Of a DNA stretch of 57,774 nucleotides, positions 51,661 through 57,774 are shown piece after piece (positions within the stretch are counted from its first letter, which is position 1; every line of letters starts with the position of its first letter). The stretch lies in NCBI GenBank assembly GCA_023415275.1, contig JAEZLJ010000005.1, positions 1-57,774 of the forward strand. The letters run 5' to 3'. The position numbers and the translations under genes are program-made. Source of the stretch: Bacteroidota bacterium. GTDB taxonomy: Bacteria > Bacteroidota > Bacteroidia > Chitinophagales > Chitinophagaceae. The notes under the pieces are model-generated. The model was not told where the DNA came from, searched no databases, and saw nothing but the letters and a program-made list of their open reading frames with translations.

Positions 51661-53796
51661 ATGCCAGAGTTTGATACCTCTCATGTCAAAAATATTGTTT
51701 TGCTGGGCCATGCCGGCTCCGGCAAAACAACTTTAGCGGAATGCATGCTTTTCGAAGCTGGATTGCTATCCCGCCGCGGTTCTGTTTATGAGAATACTAC
51801 AGTGGGCGATTATCACCCCCTGGAACAGGAACGCGGCAACTCCATTTTTTCCAAGCTAATGCACACGAAGTGGCGTGGGTATAAAATAAATATTCTCGAC
51901 ACTCCGGGCTATGATGATTTTGTAGGAGAAGTTCTTTCAGCTCTAAGGGTGGCAGATACCGGAGTTATGTTACTCAATGCCACCATGGGTGTGGAAGTGG
52001 GCACAGATATCATCTGGGAGTACACCGAACGCTTTAAAACCCCAATGATCCTTGCGGTCAATAAATTAGATGATGAACAAGCAGATTTTGATAAGACCGT
52101 CCAGCAGGCAAAAGATCATTTTGGTTCAAATATTACAATAGTTCAATATCCCCGCCAACAAGGTGCCGGATTTCATGAAATCATTGATGTGCTTAGAATG
52201 GTGATGTACAAGTTCAATGATACAGGAGGCAAACCACAAAAGCTTCCTATTCCAGACAATGAAAAAGAAAAAGCTGAAACCCTTCACAAAGAACTGGTAG
52301 AAGCTATTGCCAGTAATGATGAAACCCTGATGGAGAAATATTTTGACCAGGGTGAACTTACAGAAGATGAAATGAAAGTAGGGATGAAGAAGGCCATGAT
52401 CAATCATGACCTGTTTCCTGTATTCTGCTTAAGTGCAGAAAGAAATATGGGAAGTGGACGTTTAATGGGATTCATTGACAATGTTTGCCCCAGTGCCAAT
52501 GAAATGCCTCCTCAAACCACCATCAATGGTGAAGAACTTCCCTGCCTTGAAAATGGTCCTGCCTGCATTTTTGTATATAAAACAATCTCCGAACCTCATG
52601 TAGGAGACCTTTCCTTCTTTAAGGTTTTCTCAGGCACTATCAGAACAGGAATGGAATTGATCAATGAATCAAATGGTGTCACTGAAAAGATTAACCAGTT
52701 GTTTCTTATGGAGGGCAACAAACGCTTACCAGTTACAGAACTCGTGGCGGGTGACATAGGTGCTACTTTAAAACTTCGTAATACTCATGTCAACAATACA
52801 CTTCATATCAAGGGTAGGAACTATGAATTACCCCCTATTGAATTTCCAACTCCAAATATGACTGTGTGCATCGAACCAATCAATAAAGGAGAGGAAGAAA
52901 AGCTGGCACAAGCCCTGCACCAGTTGAGGGAGGAAGATCCTACACTTGTAGTGGAAGTTTCACAGGAATTGAAACAAACACTGATCCATTGCCAGGGTGA
53001 TATGCACCTGGCGGTTGCCAAATGGAAAATTGAAAATCTGCATAAGGTTCCCGTCAAATTTGGTAAACCACGTATTCCCTACCGGGAGACAATTCGTAAA
53101 ATGGCTGAAGCCAATTACCGTCATAAAAAACAATCAGGTGGTGCGGGACAATTTGGAGAAGTTTTTATGAGAATAGAGCCCTGGTATGAAGGCATGCCTG
53201 AACCGCAGGGTTTGAATGTAAGAGCACGGGAAGTCTTTAATCTTGATTGGGGTGGCAAACTGGTATTTTATAATTGCATAGTTGGTGGAGCTATTGATAC
53301 GCGTTTCCTGCCTTCCATATTAAAAGGAGTTATGGAAAAGATGCATGAAGGCCCTCTTACAGGTTCGTATGTCCGGGATGTAAGAGTCAGTATCTATGAT
53401 GGTAAAATGCACCCGGTAGATTCTAATGATATCTCATTTAAAATTGCAGGTATAATGGCCTTTAAGCAGGCATTCCAACAGGCAGACCCTCAAATACTGG
53501 AGCCCATTAACTCAGTGGAGGTTTTATGTCCGGAAGACCTGACAGGAGCTGTCATGGGAGATCTTCAAAGCCGCAGGGGCCTGGTAGAAGGAATGGACAC
53601 TGAAAGCCATTTCCAAAAGATCATAGCTAAAGTACCTGCTTCAGAAATGCATGATTTTTCTTCTTCCCTTCGCTCACTCACCCAGGGAAGGGCTAAGTTT
53701 AAAATGTATTTTGATAGCTATCAGCCAATGACATATGAATTACAGAAAAAACTAACCGAAGAATATAATAAGTCAGCATCGGAAGTATTAGCATAA
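51661..53796 (+). CDS. Elongation factor G paralogue (EF-G2-like) with altered GTPase residues
   Basis: The protein has 711 residues. Domain order is that of EF-G: G domain (P-loop GHAGSGKTT, 16-24; NKLD, 134-137), domain II, III (EEDPTLVVEVSQELKQTLIHCQGDMHLAVAKWKI), IV (RHKKQSGGAGQFGEVFMRIEP) and V. Two catalytic features differ from housekeeping EF-G. The switch-I RGIT reads RGNS (58-61), losing the Mg-binding Thr, and the switch-II DTPGH reads DTPGY (80-84), losing the catalytic His. This suggests weak or absent GTP hydrolysis. A Bacteroides EF-G2 without GTPase activity has been reported to help translation under starvation; a similar role is inferred. Confidence 0.92.
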   Translation: MPEFDTSHVKNIVLLGHAGSGKTTLAECMLFEAGLLSRRGSVYENTTVGDYHPLEQERGNSIFSKLMHTKWRGYKINILDTPGYDDFVGEVLSALRVADTGVMLLNATMGVEVGTDIIWEYTERFKTPMILAVNKLDDEQADFDKTVQQAKDHFGSNITIVQYPRQQGAGFHEIIDVLRMVMYKFNDTGGKPQKLPIPDNEKEKAETLHKELVEAIASNDETLMEKYFDQGELTEDEMKVGMKKAMINHDLFPVFCLSAERNMGSGRLMGFIDNVCPSANEMPPQTTINGEELPCLENGPACIFVYKTISEPHVGDLSFFKVFSGTIRTGMELINESNGVTEKINQLFLMEGNKRLPVTELVAGDIGATLKLRNTHVNNTLHIKGRNYELPPIEFPTPNMTVCIEPINKGEEEKLAQALHQLREEDPTLVVEVSQELKQTLIHCQGDMHLAVAKWKIENLHKVPVKFGKPRIPYRETIRKMAEANYRHKKQSGGAGQFGEVFMRIEPWYEGMPEPQGLNVRAREVFNLDWGGKLVFYNCIVGGAIDTRFLPSILKGVMEKMHEGPLTGSYVRDVRVSIYDGKMHPVDSNDISFKIAGIMAFKQAFQQADPQILEPINSVEVLCPEDLTGAVMGDLQSRRGLVEGMDTESHFQKIIAKVPASEMHDFSSSLRSLTQGRAKFKMYFDSYQPMTYELQKKLTEEYNKSASEVLA

Positions 53797-53818
53797 TGTC
53801 AACATGGTTCAATTTAAT

Positions 53819-53862
53819 CTTAGCCGTCTATTTATAGTCCAATAGTACGGCTAAGTGTTTTT
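53819..53862 (+). terminator. Rho-independent terminator after the EF-G paralogue
   Basis: CTTAGCCGT (53819-53827) pairs with ACGGCTAAG (53847-53855) across about 19 bases, followed by TGTTTTT. It begins 23 bases after the stop. Confidence 0.8.
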
Positions 53863-53959
53863 CAGTAAATGAAGGAAATTTCAATAGGGATTAGGAAATT
53901 CTAAACTTTTCTTATTATTTTGAAAGCACAAAGCAACCATTTAATAAAATCTTCCTCCT

Positions 53960-54211
53960 ATGCATGCCTATTTCCGTAATCACCAATTGTACCTGGCCGA
54001 GAGATCAGAATGGCTTGATCGCCACGTTGTAAAAACCAGCAAAAGAGCCCTGATGAAAATAGAAAGCTGGAAATTAATAGCACAATCCGGCGACCAGGAC
54101 AACCAGTTAAGACTAGTTGAGAAATTAGTAAAAGACTCTTTACTGACAGCTATTCCCAATAAAACCGTTCTTCATAAAGAAGGTTATTATCTGGCAAACT
54201 TGAATAACTAA
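53960..54211 (+). CDS. Small protein of unknown function
   Basis: This 83-residue soluble, basic-leaning protein (YLAERSEWLDRHVVKTSKRALMKIESWKLIAQSGDQDNQLRLVEKL) is probably helical. It is flanked by a terminator on each side, so it is a stand-alone gene. No family recognised. Confidence 0.62.
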   Translation: MHAYFRNHQLYLAERSEWLDRHVVKTSKRALMKIESWKLIAQSGDQDNQLRLVEKLVKDSLLTAIPNKTVLHKEGYYLANLNN

Positions 54212-54220
54212 CTATAAAGC

Positions 54221-54250
54221 AGGCCGGCAAGTAATTGTCCGGCCTTTTTA
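54221..54250 (+). terminator. Terminator of the small 83-residue gene
   Basis: AGGCCGG (54221-54227) pairs with CCGGCCT (54239-54245) across an 11-base loop and runs into TTTTTAT. It starts 10 bases after the stop. Confidence 0.85.
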
Positions 54251-54303
54251 TTGATTCGTTTGTTACAGTCAATCAAATCCAATCATATTAAAACCTCTGC
54301 CTT

Positions 54304-54567
54304 ATGGGTGCTTTTTTATCCTATGTACAATCCAAAAACCAATTCAGTATAAGTTATCCTTATTATGGTTTATTTGGTACTGCCGATGTTAAGCTATTAC
54401 AGTCTGCAGAAGAATTATTATTTGAATGTAAACTAGTTAATGGCGCAGTAGTATTGATCAAAAAATTAGGACAATCCAGGAAATGGATAGATGCACAATT
54501 AGAAACTGAGACACCGCTATCTTCTGTCCTTGGAATGTATATTGAAGACTTTATAAAAGAGGCTTAA
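54304..54567 (+). CDS. Small protein of unknown function
   Basis: This 87-residue soluble protein has mixed beta and alpha text (SYVQSKNQFSISYPYYGLFGTADVKLL, LLFECKLVNGAVVLIKKLGQSRKWIDAQL). It follows the previous small gene in the same orientation but has a terminator before it and one after it. No family recognised. Confidence 0.6.
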   Translation: MGAFLSYVQSKNQFSISYPYYGLFGTADVKLLQSAEELLFECKLVNGAVVLIKKLGQSRKWIDAQLETETPLSSVLGMYIEDFIKEA

Positions 54568-54602
54568 AATAAAAAGAGGGCTTTCAGACCCTCTTTTTAT
54601 TT
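54567..54602. terminator. Bidirectional terminator between convergent small genes
   Basis: AAATAAAAAGAGGG (ending 54580) is mirrored by CCCTCTTTTTATTT (starting 54589), a 14-bp stem with an 8-base loop whose A/T flanks serve both strands. The plus gene ends at 54567 and the minus gene ends at 54618. Confidence 0.85.
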
Positions 54603-54617
54603 TATCTCTCAATTTTT

Positions 54618-55070
54618 TTAAGCGTTTGCCAGTTTAGCTTTACGCTTTACCACTACTGTTTCTTCTAATTCAAGTTCTTCCAGCAATCCGTTCTTTTTAA
54701 AGTACACGGCGTGCCATACGTGATCTAAAGAAACTTGTTCTGAACTTTCATACTCTGCCTCTGCCAGTTTGCTCCAGCTACTATCCCTGTTCAGGTCGGT
54801 AGTTATTTTGGAGGTTACTTTTGGATAGGCTACCCATAATTTAGATTCCTCTTTTAATGCAGGCATAATGTCCTCCAGGATGCTGTTTAACTGATTTTCA
54901 CTGACTGCAAATACCAGTGCAAAATCTATTTTCCTGGATCTCAACAATGGAGTAAGATTCTTTGCAAAAGAAAGCTTACAAAATTGTTTTTCAATTGAAG
55001 AAGGAAGGCCCTGAATTAAAATGTTCTTTTCGTTTTTAAGTTGAAGCTTTTCTAAAATTGTTTGTGACAT
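54618..55070 (-). CDS. DUF3052-like small protein
   Basis: The protein has 150 residues. The order ILEKLQLKNEKNILIQGLPS, then KIDFALVFAVSENQLNSILEDIMPALKEESKLWVAYPKVTS, then VSLDHVWHAVYFKK resembles the DUF3052 layout (a GxP loop, then LW-V-PK, then W-A-x-F). Similarity is by eye only. The C-terminal tail is charged (ELELEETVVVKRKAK). It follows the M48 gene but has a terminator in between. Confidence 0.6.
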   Translation of the reverse strand: MSQTILEKLQLKNEKNILIQGLPSSIEKQFCKLSFAKNLTPLLRSRKIDFALVFAVSENQLNSILEDIMPALKEESKLWVAYPKVTSKITTDLNRDSSWSKLAEAEYESSEQVSLDHVWHAVYFKKNGLLEELELEETVVVKRKAKLANA

Positions 55071-55181
55071 ACCGGGATAACTGTTTTTTTTAAACGTTGT
55101 GAAGTAGTACTAAGGTTTTTCACACAAACAGGTATGCAAAATTACGGAAAATACTGCGCCCGGCCAACGAATTAAACAAGA

Positions 55182-55214
55182 AAAAACCCGCCAATCGTGG
55201 ATCTGCGGGTTTTT
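55182..55214 (-). terminator. Terminator after the M48 peptidase gene
   Basis: AAAAACCCGC (55182-55191) and GCGGGTTTTT (55205-55214) form a 10-bp stem with a 13-base loop. On the minus strand it lies 19 bases after the stop and ends in T's. Confidence 0.85.
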
Positions 55215-55232
55215 AATGTGGTTTTAATCTTT

Positions 55233-56042
55233 TTATTTGCCCATTGGCTTGTAATATTTCATAGCCTCAGGCATCCATTTCTTAATGTCATTGATACGCC
55301 TGGTATCTGAAGGGTGATCACTCAGGAATTCCGGAGGTCGTGCTGAATTACTTTGAGACGCCATCCGCTGCCAGAAAGGAATAGCTTCCTGTGGATTATA
55401 TCCTGCAAGCGCAGTCCATATCAGGCCATAATGGTCAGCTTCTGACTCATCCGCTCTTGAAAACTTTAAAATACCTAGTGATGAGCCTACTCCAAATGCC
55501 TGTAAAAAGATGTTTTGAGTAGTAGAAGGTTTATTAGACAAAGCCACAGAAAGTGCCGATCCCAAACCCTGCTGAAGCATTTGCTGGCTCATTCTTTCAT
55601 TACCATGTTGAAACACAGCGTGCGTGATCTCGTGGCCTAAAACGATTGCCAATGCGGCTTCGTTTCTTGTGTAAGGCAGTAAGCCTGTGTACACTACAAT
55701 TTTTCCACCTGGCATACACCAGGCATTGGCTTCTTTGTTATCAACTAGGTTATACTCCCATTTGTAACCCTGAAGCTGGTTTTGTAAACCCTTAGATGCA
55801 AAATACTTTTCTACCGCATTCGAAAGCCTCTGTCCCACTCTTCTAACCATTTCAGCGTCCCGGTCGGCAGATGCACTAACTACCTTATTTTCTGAAAGGA
55901 ATTGCTGGTACTGCTGAACTGCCATAGACTGGAGCTCTGACTCCGGCAACAACTTAAGTTGACTTCTACCTGTTATTGTATTAGTTGAACAGGATACGAA
56001 TAAAGTGGCGGCCAAAAAAAAGACCGTTATTTTCCTTACCAT
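55233..56042 (-). CDS. M48-family zinc metallopeptidase, lipoprotein
   Basis: The protein has 269 residues. The signal ends in a lipobox (LFVSC, Cys18), so the protein is anchored in a membrane facing the periplasm. The zinc motif is LGHEITHAVFQHG (His137, Glu138, His141), with the third ligand in RADESEADHYG. The conserved AWCMPGGKIVVYTGLL precedes it. The family (BepA/LoiP-like) degrades misfolded outer-membrane proteins. It lies downstream of plsY on the same strand after 85 bases. Confidence 0.93.
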   Translation of the reverse strand: MVRKITVFFLAATLFVSCSTNTITGRSQLKLLPESELQSMAVQQYQQFLSENKVVSASADRDAEMVRRVGQRLSNAVEKYFASKGLQNQLQGYKWEYNLVDNKEANAWCMPGGKIVVYTGLLPYTRNEAALAIVLGHEITHAVFQHGNERMSQQMLQQGLGSALSVALSNKPSTTQNIFLQAFGVGSSLGILKFSRADESEADHYGLIWTALAGYNPQEAIPFWQRMASQSNSARPPEFLSDHPSDTRRINDIKKWMPEAMKYYKPMGK

Positions 56043-56127
56043 CTTTCTGTTTTTATATGTTAGGGATTCAATGATTATACCAAAGTATATAGATACCCTT
56101 TAGGACGGCAGGCTTACTGATGCTTTG

Positions 56128-56781
56128 TTAAAGCTTTTCACGTTCCTTACGACGACGGTCGCGGTGCTTGAGGATGGGAACCTTACTCTCGCTGCCTTTT
56201 ATCAATCTGCCAATGTTTTTTTGGTGTGTAAGTAATACCAGCATGGCCACAGTCAGGGCAAATACCCTATAGAGCTTTTCAGGTTCATTAAAGATGACAA
56301 GAATAAATATGGGGAATGCAATACTGGCAAGGATGGAACTTAATGATACCCACCTGGTCAAATAAAGCACAAGAATAAAAACTCCTACACAACAGAGAGC
56401 CACATTAGGCTGGATGCCAAGCACCATTCCAAAAAGTGAGGCGACGCCTTTACCACCCCTGAATTCTGCCCAGATTGGGAAAATATGACCTACCACGGCT
56501 GCCAGGCCTAAGCCAAGCTGCATATTGACGAGGTATATATCATTTTCAAATGAATTAGGTAAAAAGAAAGCAAGCTTAACAGCTACAATAGCCTTTAACA
56601 TGTCTGCAATCATGACAATGGTTCCCCATTTTGCTCCCAGCACACGATAGGTATTGGTAGCACCGGAATTACCACTTCCATATTCCCTTATATCAAATCC
56701 AAAGAAAACTTTGCTGACAATCACAGCGGTAGGAATACTACCTATGAGATAAGCTAATACAATTAATAGAACCTCATTCAT
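56128..56781 (-). CDS. plsY: Glycerol-3-phosphate acyltransferase PlsY
   Basis: This 217-residue membrane enzyme acylates glycerol-3-phosphate from acyl-phosphate, the first step of phospholipid synthesis. The three conserved loops are present: YGSGNSGATNTYRVLG, GHIFPIWAEFRGGKGVAS and a later region around RWVSLSSI. ATG at 56781 is used; a TTG eight codons upstream is in frame. The C-terminus is very basic (HRDRRRKEREKL). It follows prmA by 47 bases. Confidence 0.96.
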   Translation of the reverse strand: MNEVLLIVLAYLIGSIPTAVIVSKVFFGFDIREYGSGNSGATNTYRVLGAKWGTIVMIADMLKAIVAVKLAFFLPNSFENDIYLVNMQLGLGLAAVVGHIFPIWAEFRGGKGVASLFGMVLGIQPNVALCCVGVFILVLYLTRWVSLSSILASIAFPIFILVIFNEPEKLYRVFALTVAMLVLLTHQKNIGRLIKGSESKVPILKHRDRRRKEREKL

Positions 56782-56828
56782 AGAATAATGGTTGAAGCAT
56801 AGCAAATTTACAAAAATTTGCCCAGAAT

Positions 56829-57659
56829 TTATGCTAACCGGGCTGTAAATCCTGCGTCATTAACAAACAATAAGGAGATCCAATTATTCCTTTCCAATTC
56901 TTTAATCAACTTAAGTCCTTGATTCATACACGCTTTCATTATATCTTCCTTGTCAGAAACCAGTAAGCCACTTAGAAGCAATTTACCCTGTTCATTGTTC
57001 AGTATTTCTTTCAGACCAGGCATGTATTGCAATATCACGTTGCGGTTGATATTGGCAAGTATTATATCAAATTGCTGAGCAGGTAATTGAGAAGAAAGCT
57101 CTACATTAATTTTAGAGCAGCCATTCCTGTTAATATTCTCCCTGGCATTTTCAATGCTCCAATCATCTACATCTATAGCCTGGATTTTTTCACTGCCCAG
57201 CTTTTCTGCAAGTATGGCCAGTATACCTGTACCTGTTCCAAAATCAAATACGTGTTTGCCTGTAAAATCCATATCCTTCATTTGTTGGATCATCATGTAG
57301 GTAGTGGCATGATGCCCGGTACCAAAGCTCATCTTGGGAGTGATCACTATCTCATACGAAACATTCGTGATTGGCTCGTGAAACTCAGCCCTTATAGCAC
57401 AAAAATCCTCAACTACTACAGGCTCAAAATTACTTTCCCATACTGCATTCCAATTTTGCTCTTCCACCGTGGAGATACTATACTGGTAATTTTTCAAGAT
57501 CCCATTCACAGCATAAGATTCAAAATTGTTTTCAGGAAAATAAGCGATCAATGCATCCTGCGTTTGTTCAAATCCGTTAGCATATAATTCTTCCAGCTGA
57601 CTTATCAATATTTCCTGTTCCTGCTCTGTAGCAATGATACTTATTTGTATGCTGTTCAT
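56829..57659 (-). CDS. prmA: Ribosomal protein L11 methyltransferase
   Basis: This 276-residue cytosolic SAM-dependent enzyme trimethylates L11. The N-terminal substrate-recognition domain (about 1-90) is followed by the methyltransferase core with MSFGTGHHATTYMMIQQM, the SAM loop DFGTGTGILAILAEKLG and the N-I catalytic loop DIILANINRNVI. It is probably co-transcribed with plsY. A terminator lies just upstream and closes the preceding gene. Confidence 0.95.
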   Translation of the reverse strand: MNSIQISIIATEQEQEILISQLEELYANGFEQTQDALIAYFPENNFESYAVNGILKNYQYSISTVEEQNWNAVWESNFEPVVVEDFCAIRAEFHEPITNVSYEIVITPKMSFGTGHHATTYMMIQQMKDMDFTGKHVFDFGTGTGILAILAEKLGSEKIQAIDVDDWSIENARENINRNGCSKINVELSSQLPAQQFDIILANINRNVILQYMPGLKEILNNEQGKLLLSGLLVSDKEDIMKACMNQGLKLIKELERNNWISLLFVNDAGFTARLA

Positions 57660-57670
57660 ATTGTAAAATT

Positions 57671-57699
57671 AAAAAAGGCTGCCTCTTAGTGGCAGCCTT
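57671..57699 (-). terminator. Terminator upstream of prmA
   Basis: On the minus strand AAGGCTGCC (57699-57691) pairs with GGCAGCCTT (57683-57675) across 7 bases and is followed by a T-run. It ends the transcript of the gene entering from the right. Confidence 0.88.
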
Positions 57700-57719
57700 G
57701 AATAGTATAACTAATCTTC

Positions 57720-57774
57720 TTATTGATTTCCTTGTGGTTTGTTATCCTGCTGCCTGTCCTGACCATTACCACCC
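57720..57774 (-). CDS. C-terminal end of a gene entering from the right edge
   Basis: Seventeen codons are visible, ending in TAA at 57722-57720: a Gly/Gln/Asn-rich tail (GGNGQDRQQDNKPQGNQ). A terminator 21 bases downstream in the same direction supports a real gene end. The protein cannot be identified from this fragment. Confidence 0.45.
   Translation of the reverse strand, partial: GGNGQDRQQDNKPQGNQ

Noticed and set aside
1..57774. Mobile element, prophage or defence island
   Set aside because: No transposase, integrase, restriction, toxin-antitoxin or phage genes were found, and base composition looks even throughout.
1..57774. tRNA or rRNA genes
   Set aside because: I scanned the gaps by eye for acceptor-stem/T-loop patterns and saw none. 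A tRNAscan-type search would settle it.

Overview
This window is an AT-rich chromosomal segment of a Bacteroidota bacterium, most likely from the family Chitinophagaceae. The pointers are a TonB-dependent receptor, LytS/LytTR two-component signalling, a DUF2851/KdsC/UbiA/Maf/DUF2520 gene string, a YpdA-type (bacillithiol) reductase, a long signal peptidase I, few Shine-Dalgarno sequences, and several exact matches to the Bacteroidota -7 promoter element TAnnTTTG a short distance upstream of start codons. I see no transposase, integrase, phage gene, CRISPR array, tRNA or rRNA. It reads as core chromosome, not an island.

Layout. 1-8.6 kb is a carbon-storage and uptake block. On the minus strand it runs glycogen synthase (glgA), ADP-glucose pyrophosphorylase (glgC), a maltose-type MFS transporter and a secreted GH13 amylase cut by the window edge. 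Divergently come a glucose/fucose-type MFS transporter and a ROK sugar kinase. A 23-bp perfect hairpin separates this block from lipA. 8.7-15.5 kb holds lipA, an outer-membrane-type protein, OsmC, a tiny lipoprotein, and the minus-strand string DUF2520-KdsC-UbiA-Maf-DUF2851. 15.6-24.7 kb holds two hydrolases, topA with a histone-like tail, a SirB1-like/CsaA/Ogt string, cytidine deaminase, signal peptidase I, and a MerR regulator with the CarH photoreceptor signature. 24.7-31.8 kb holds an NtrC-type regulator without a DNA-binding domain, pdhB, SemiSWEET, an intergenic 11-bp periodic repeat, thiolase, DUF2071 and YpdA. 31.9-41.3 kb holds a ClC antiporter, a fused OtsA-OtsB trehalose enzyme, an OmpR-type two-component pair, a double Usp protein, a TPR protein and YceI. 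41.6-48.8 kb holds a Crp/Fnr regulator, a LiaF-like/DUF4288/LytS/LytTR operon, a metallophosphoesterase and the TonB receptor. 49-57.8 kb holds dnaG, an EF-G paralogue with altered GTPase residues, small proteins, an M48 lipoprotein peptidase, plsY and prmA.

How the genes work together. The first block could take up maltodextrin and glucose, phosphorylate the sugar, and store it as glycogen. OtsAB in the middle could divert UDP-glucose and glucose-6-P into trehalose. The rest is housekeeping (replication, lipoate, lipid and LPS synthesis, secretion) mixed with signalling.

I did not find a clearly new multi-gene system. The items most worth a second look are the phased 11-bp repeat at 28,067-28,165, the CarH-like regulator, the EF-G paralogue with Tyr in place of the catalytic His, the ROK kinase lacking its zinc motif, the NtrC-type protein without HTH, and the 13-bp dyad ahead of the maltose transporter. 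Where the longest open frame begins with TTG and a better ATG or GTG lies just inside, I moved the start inward and say so in the entry.
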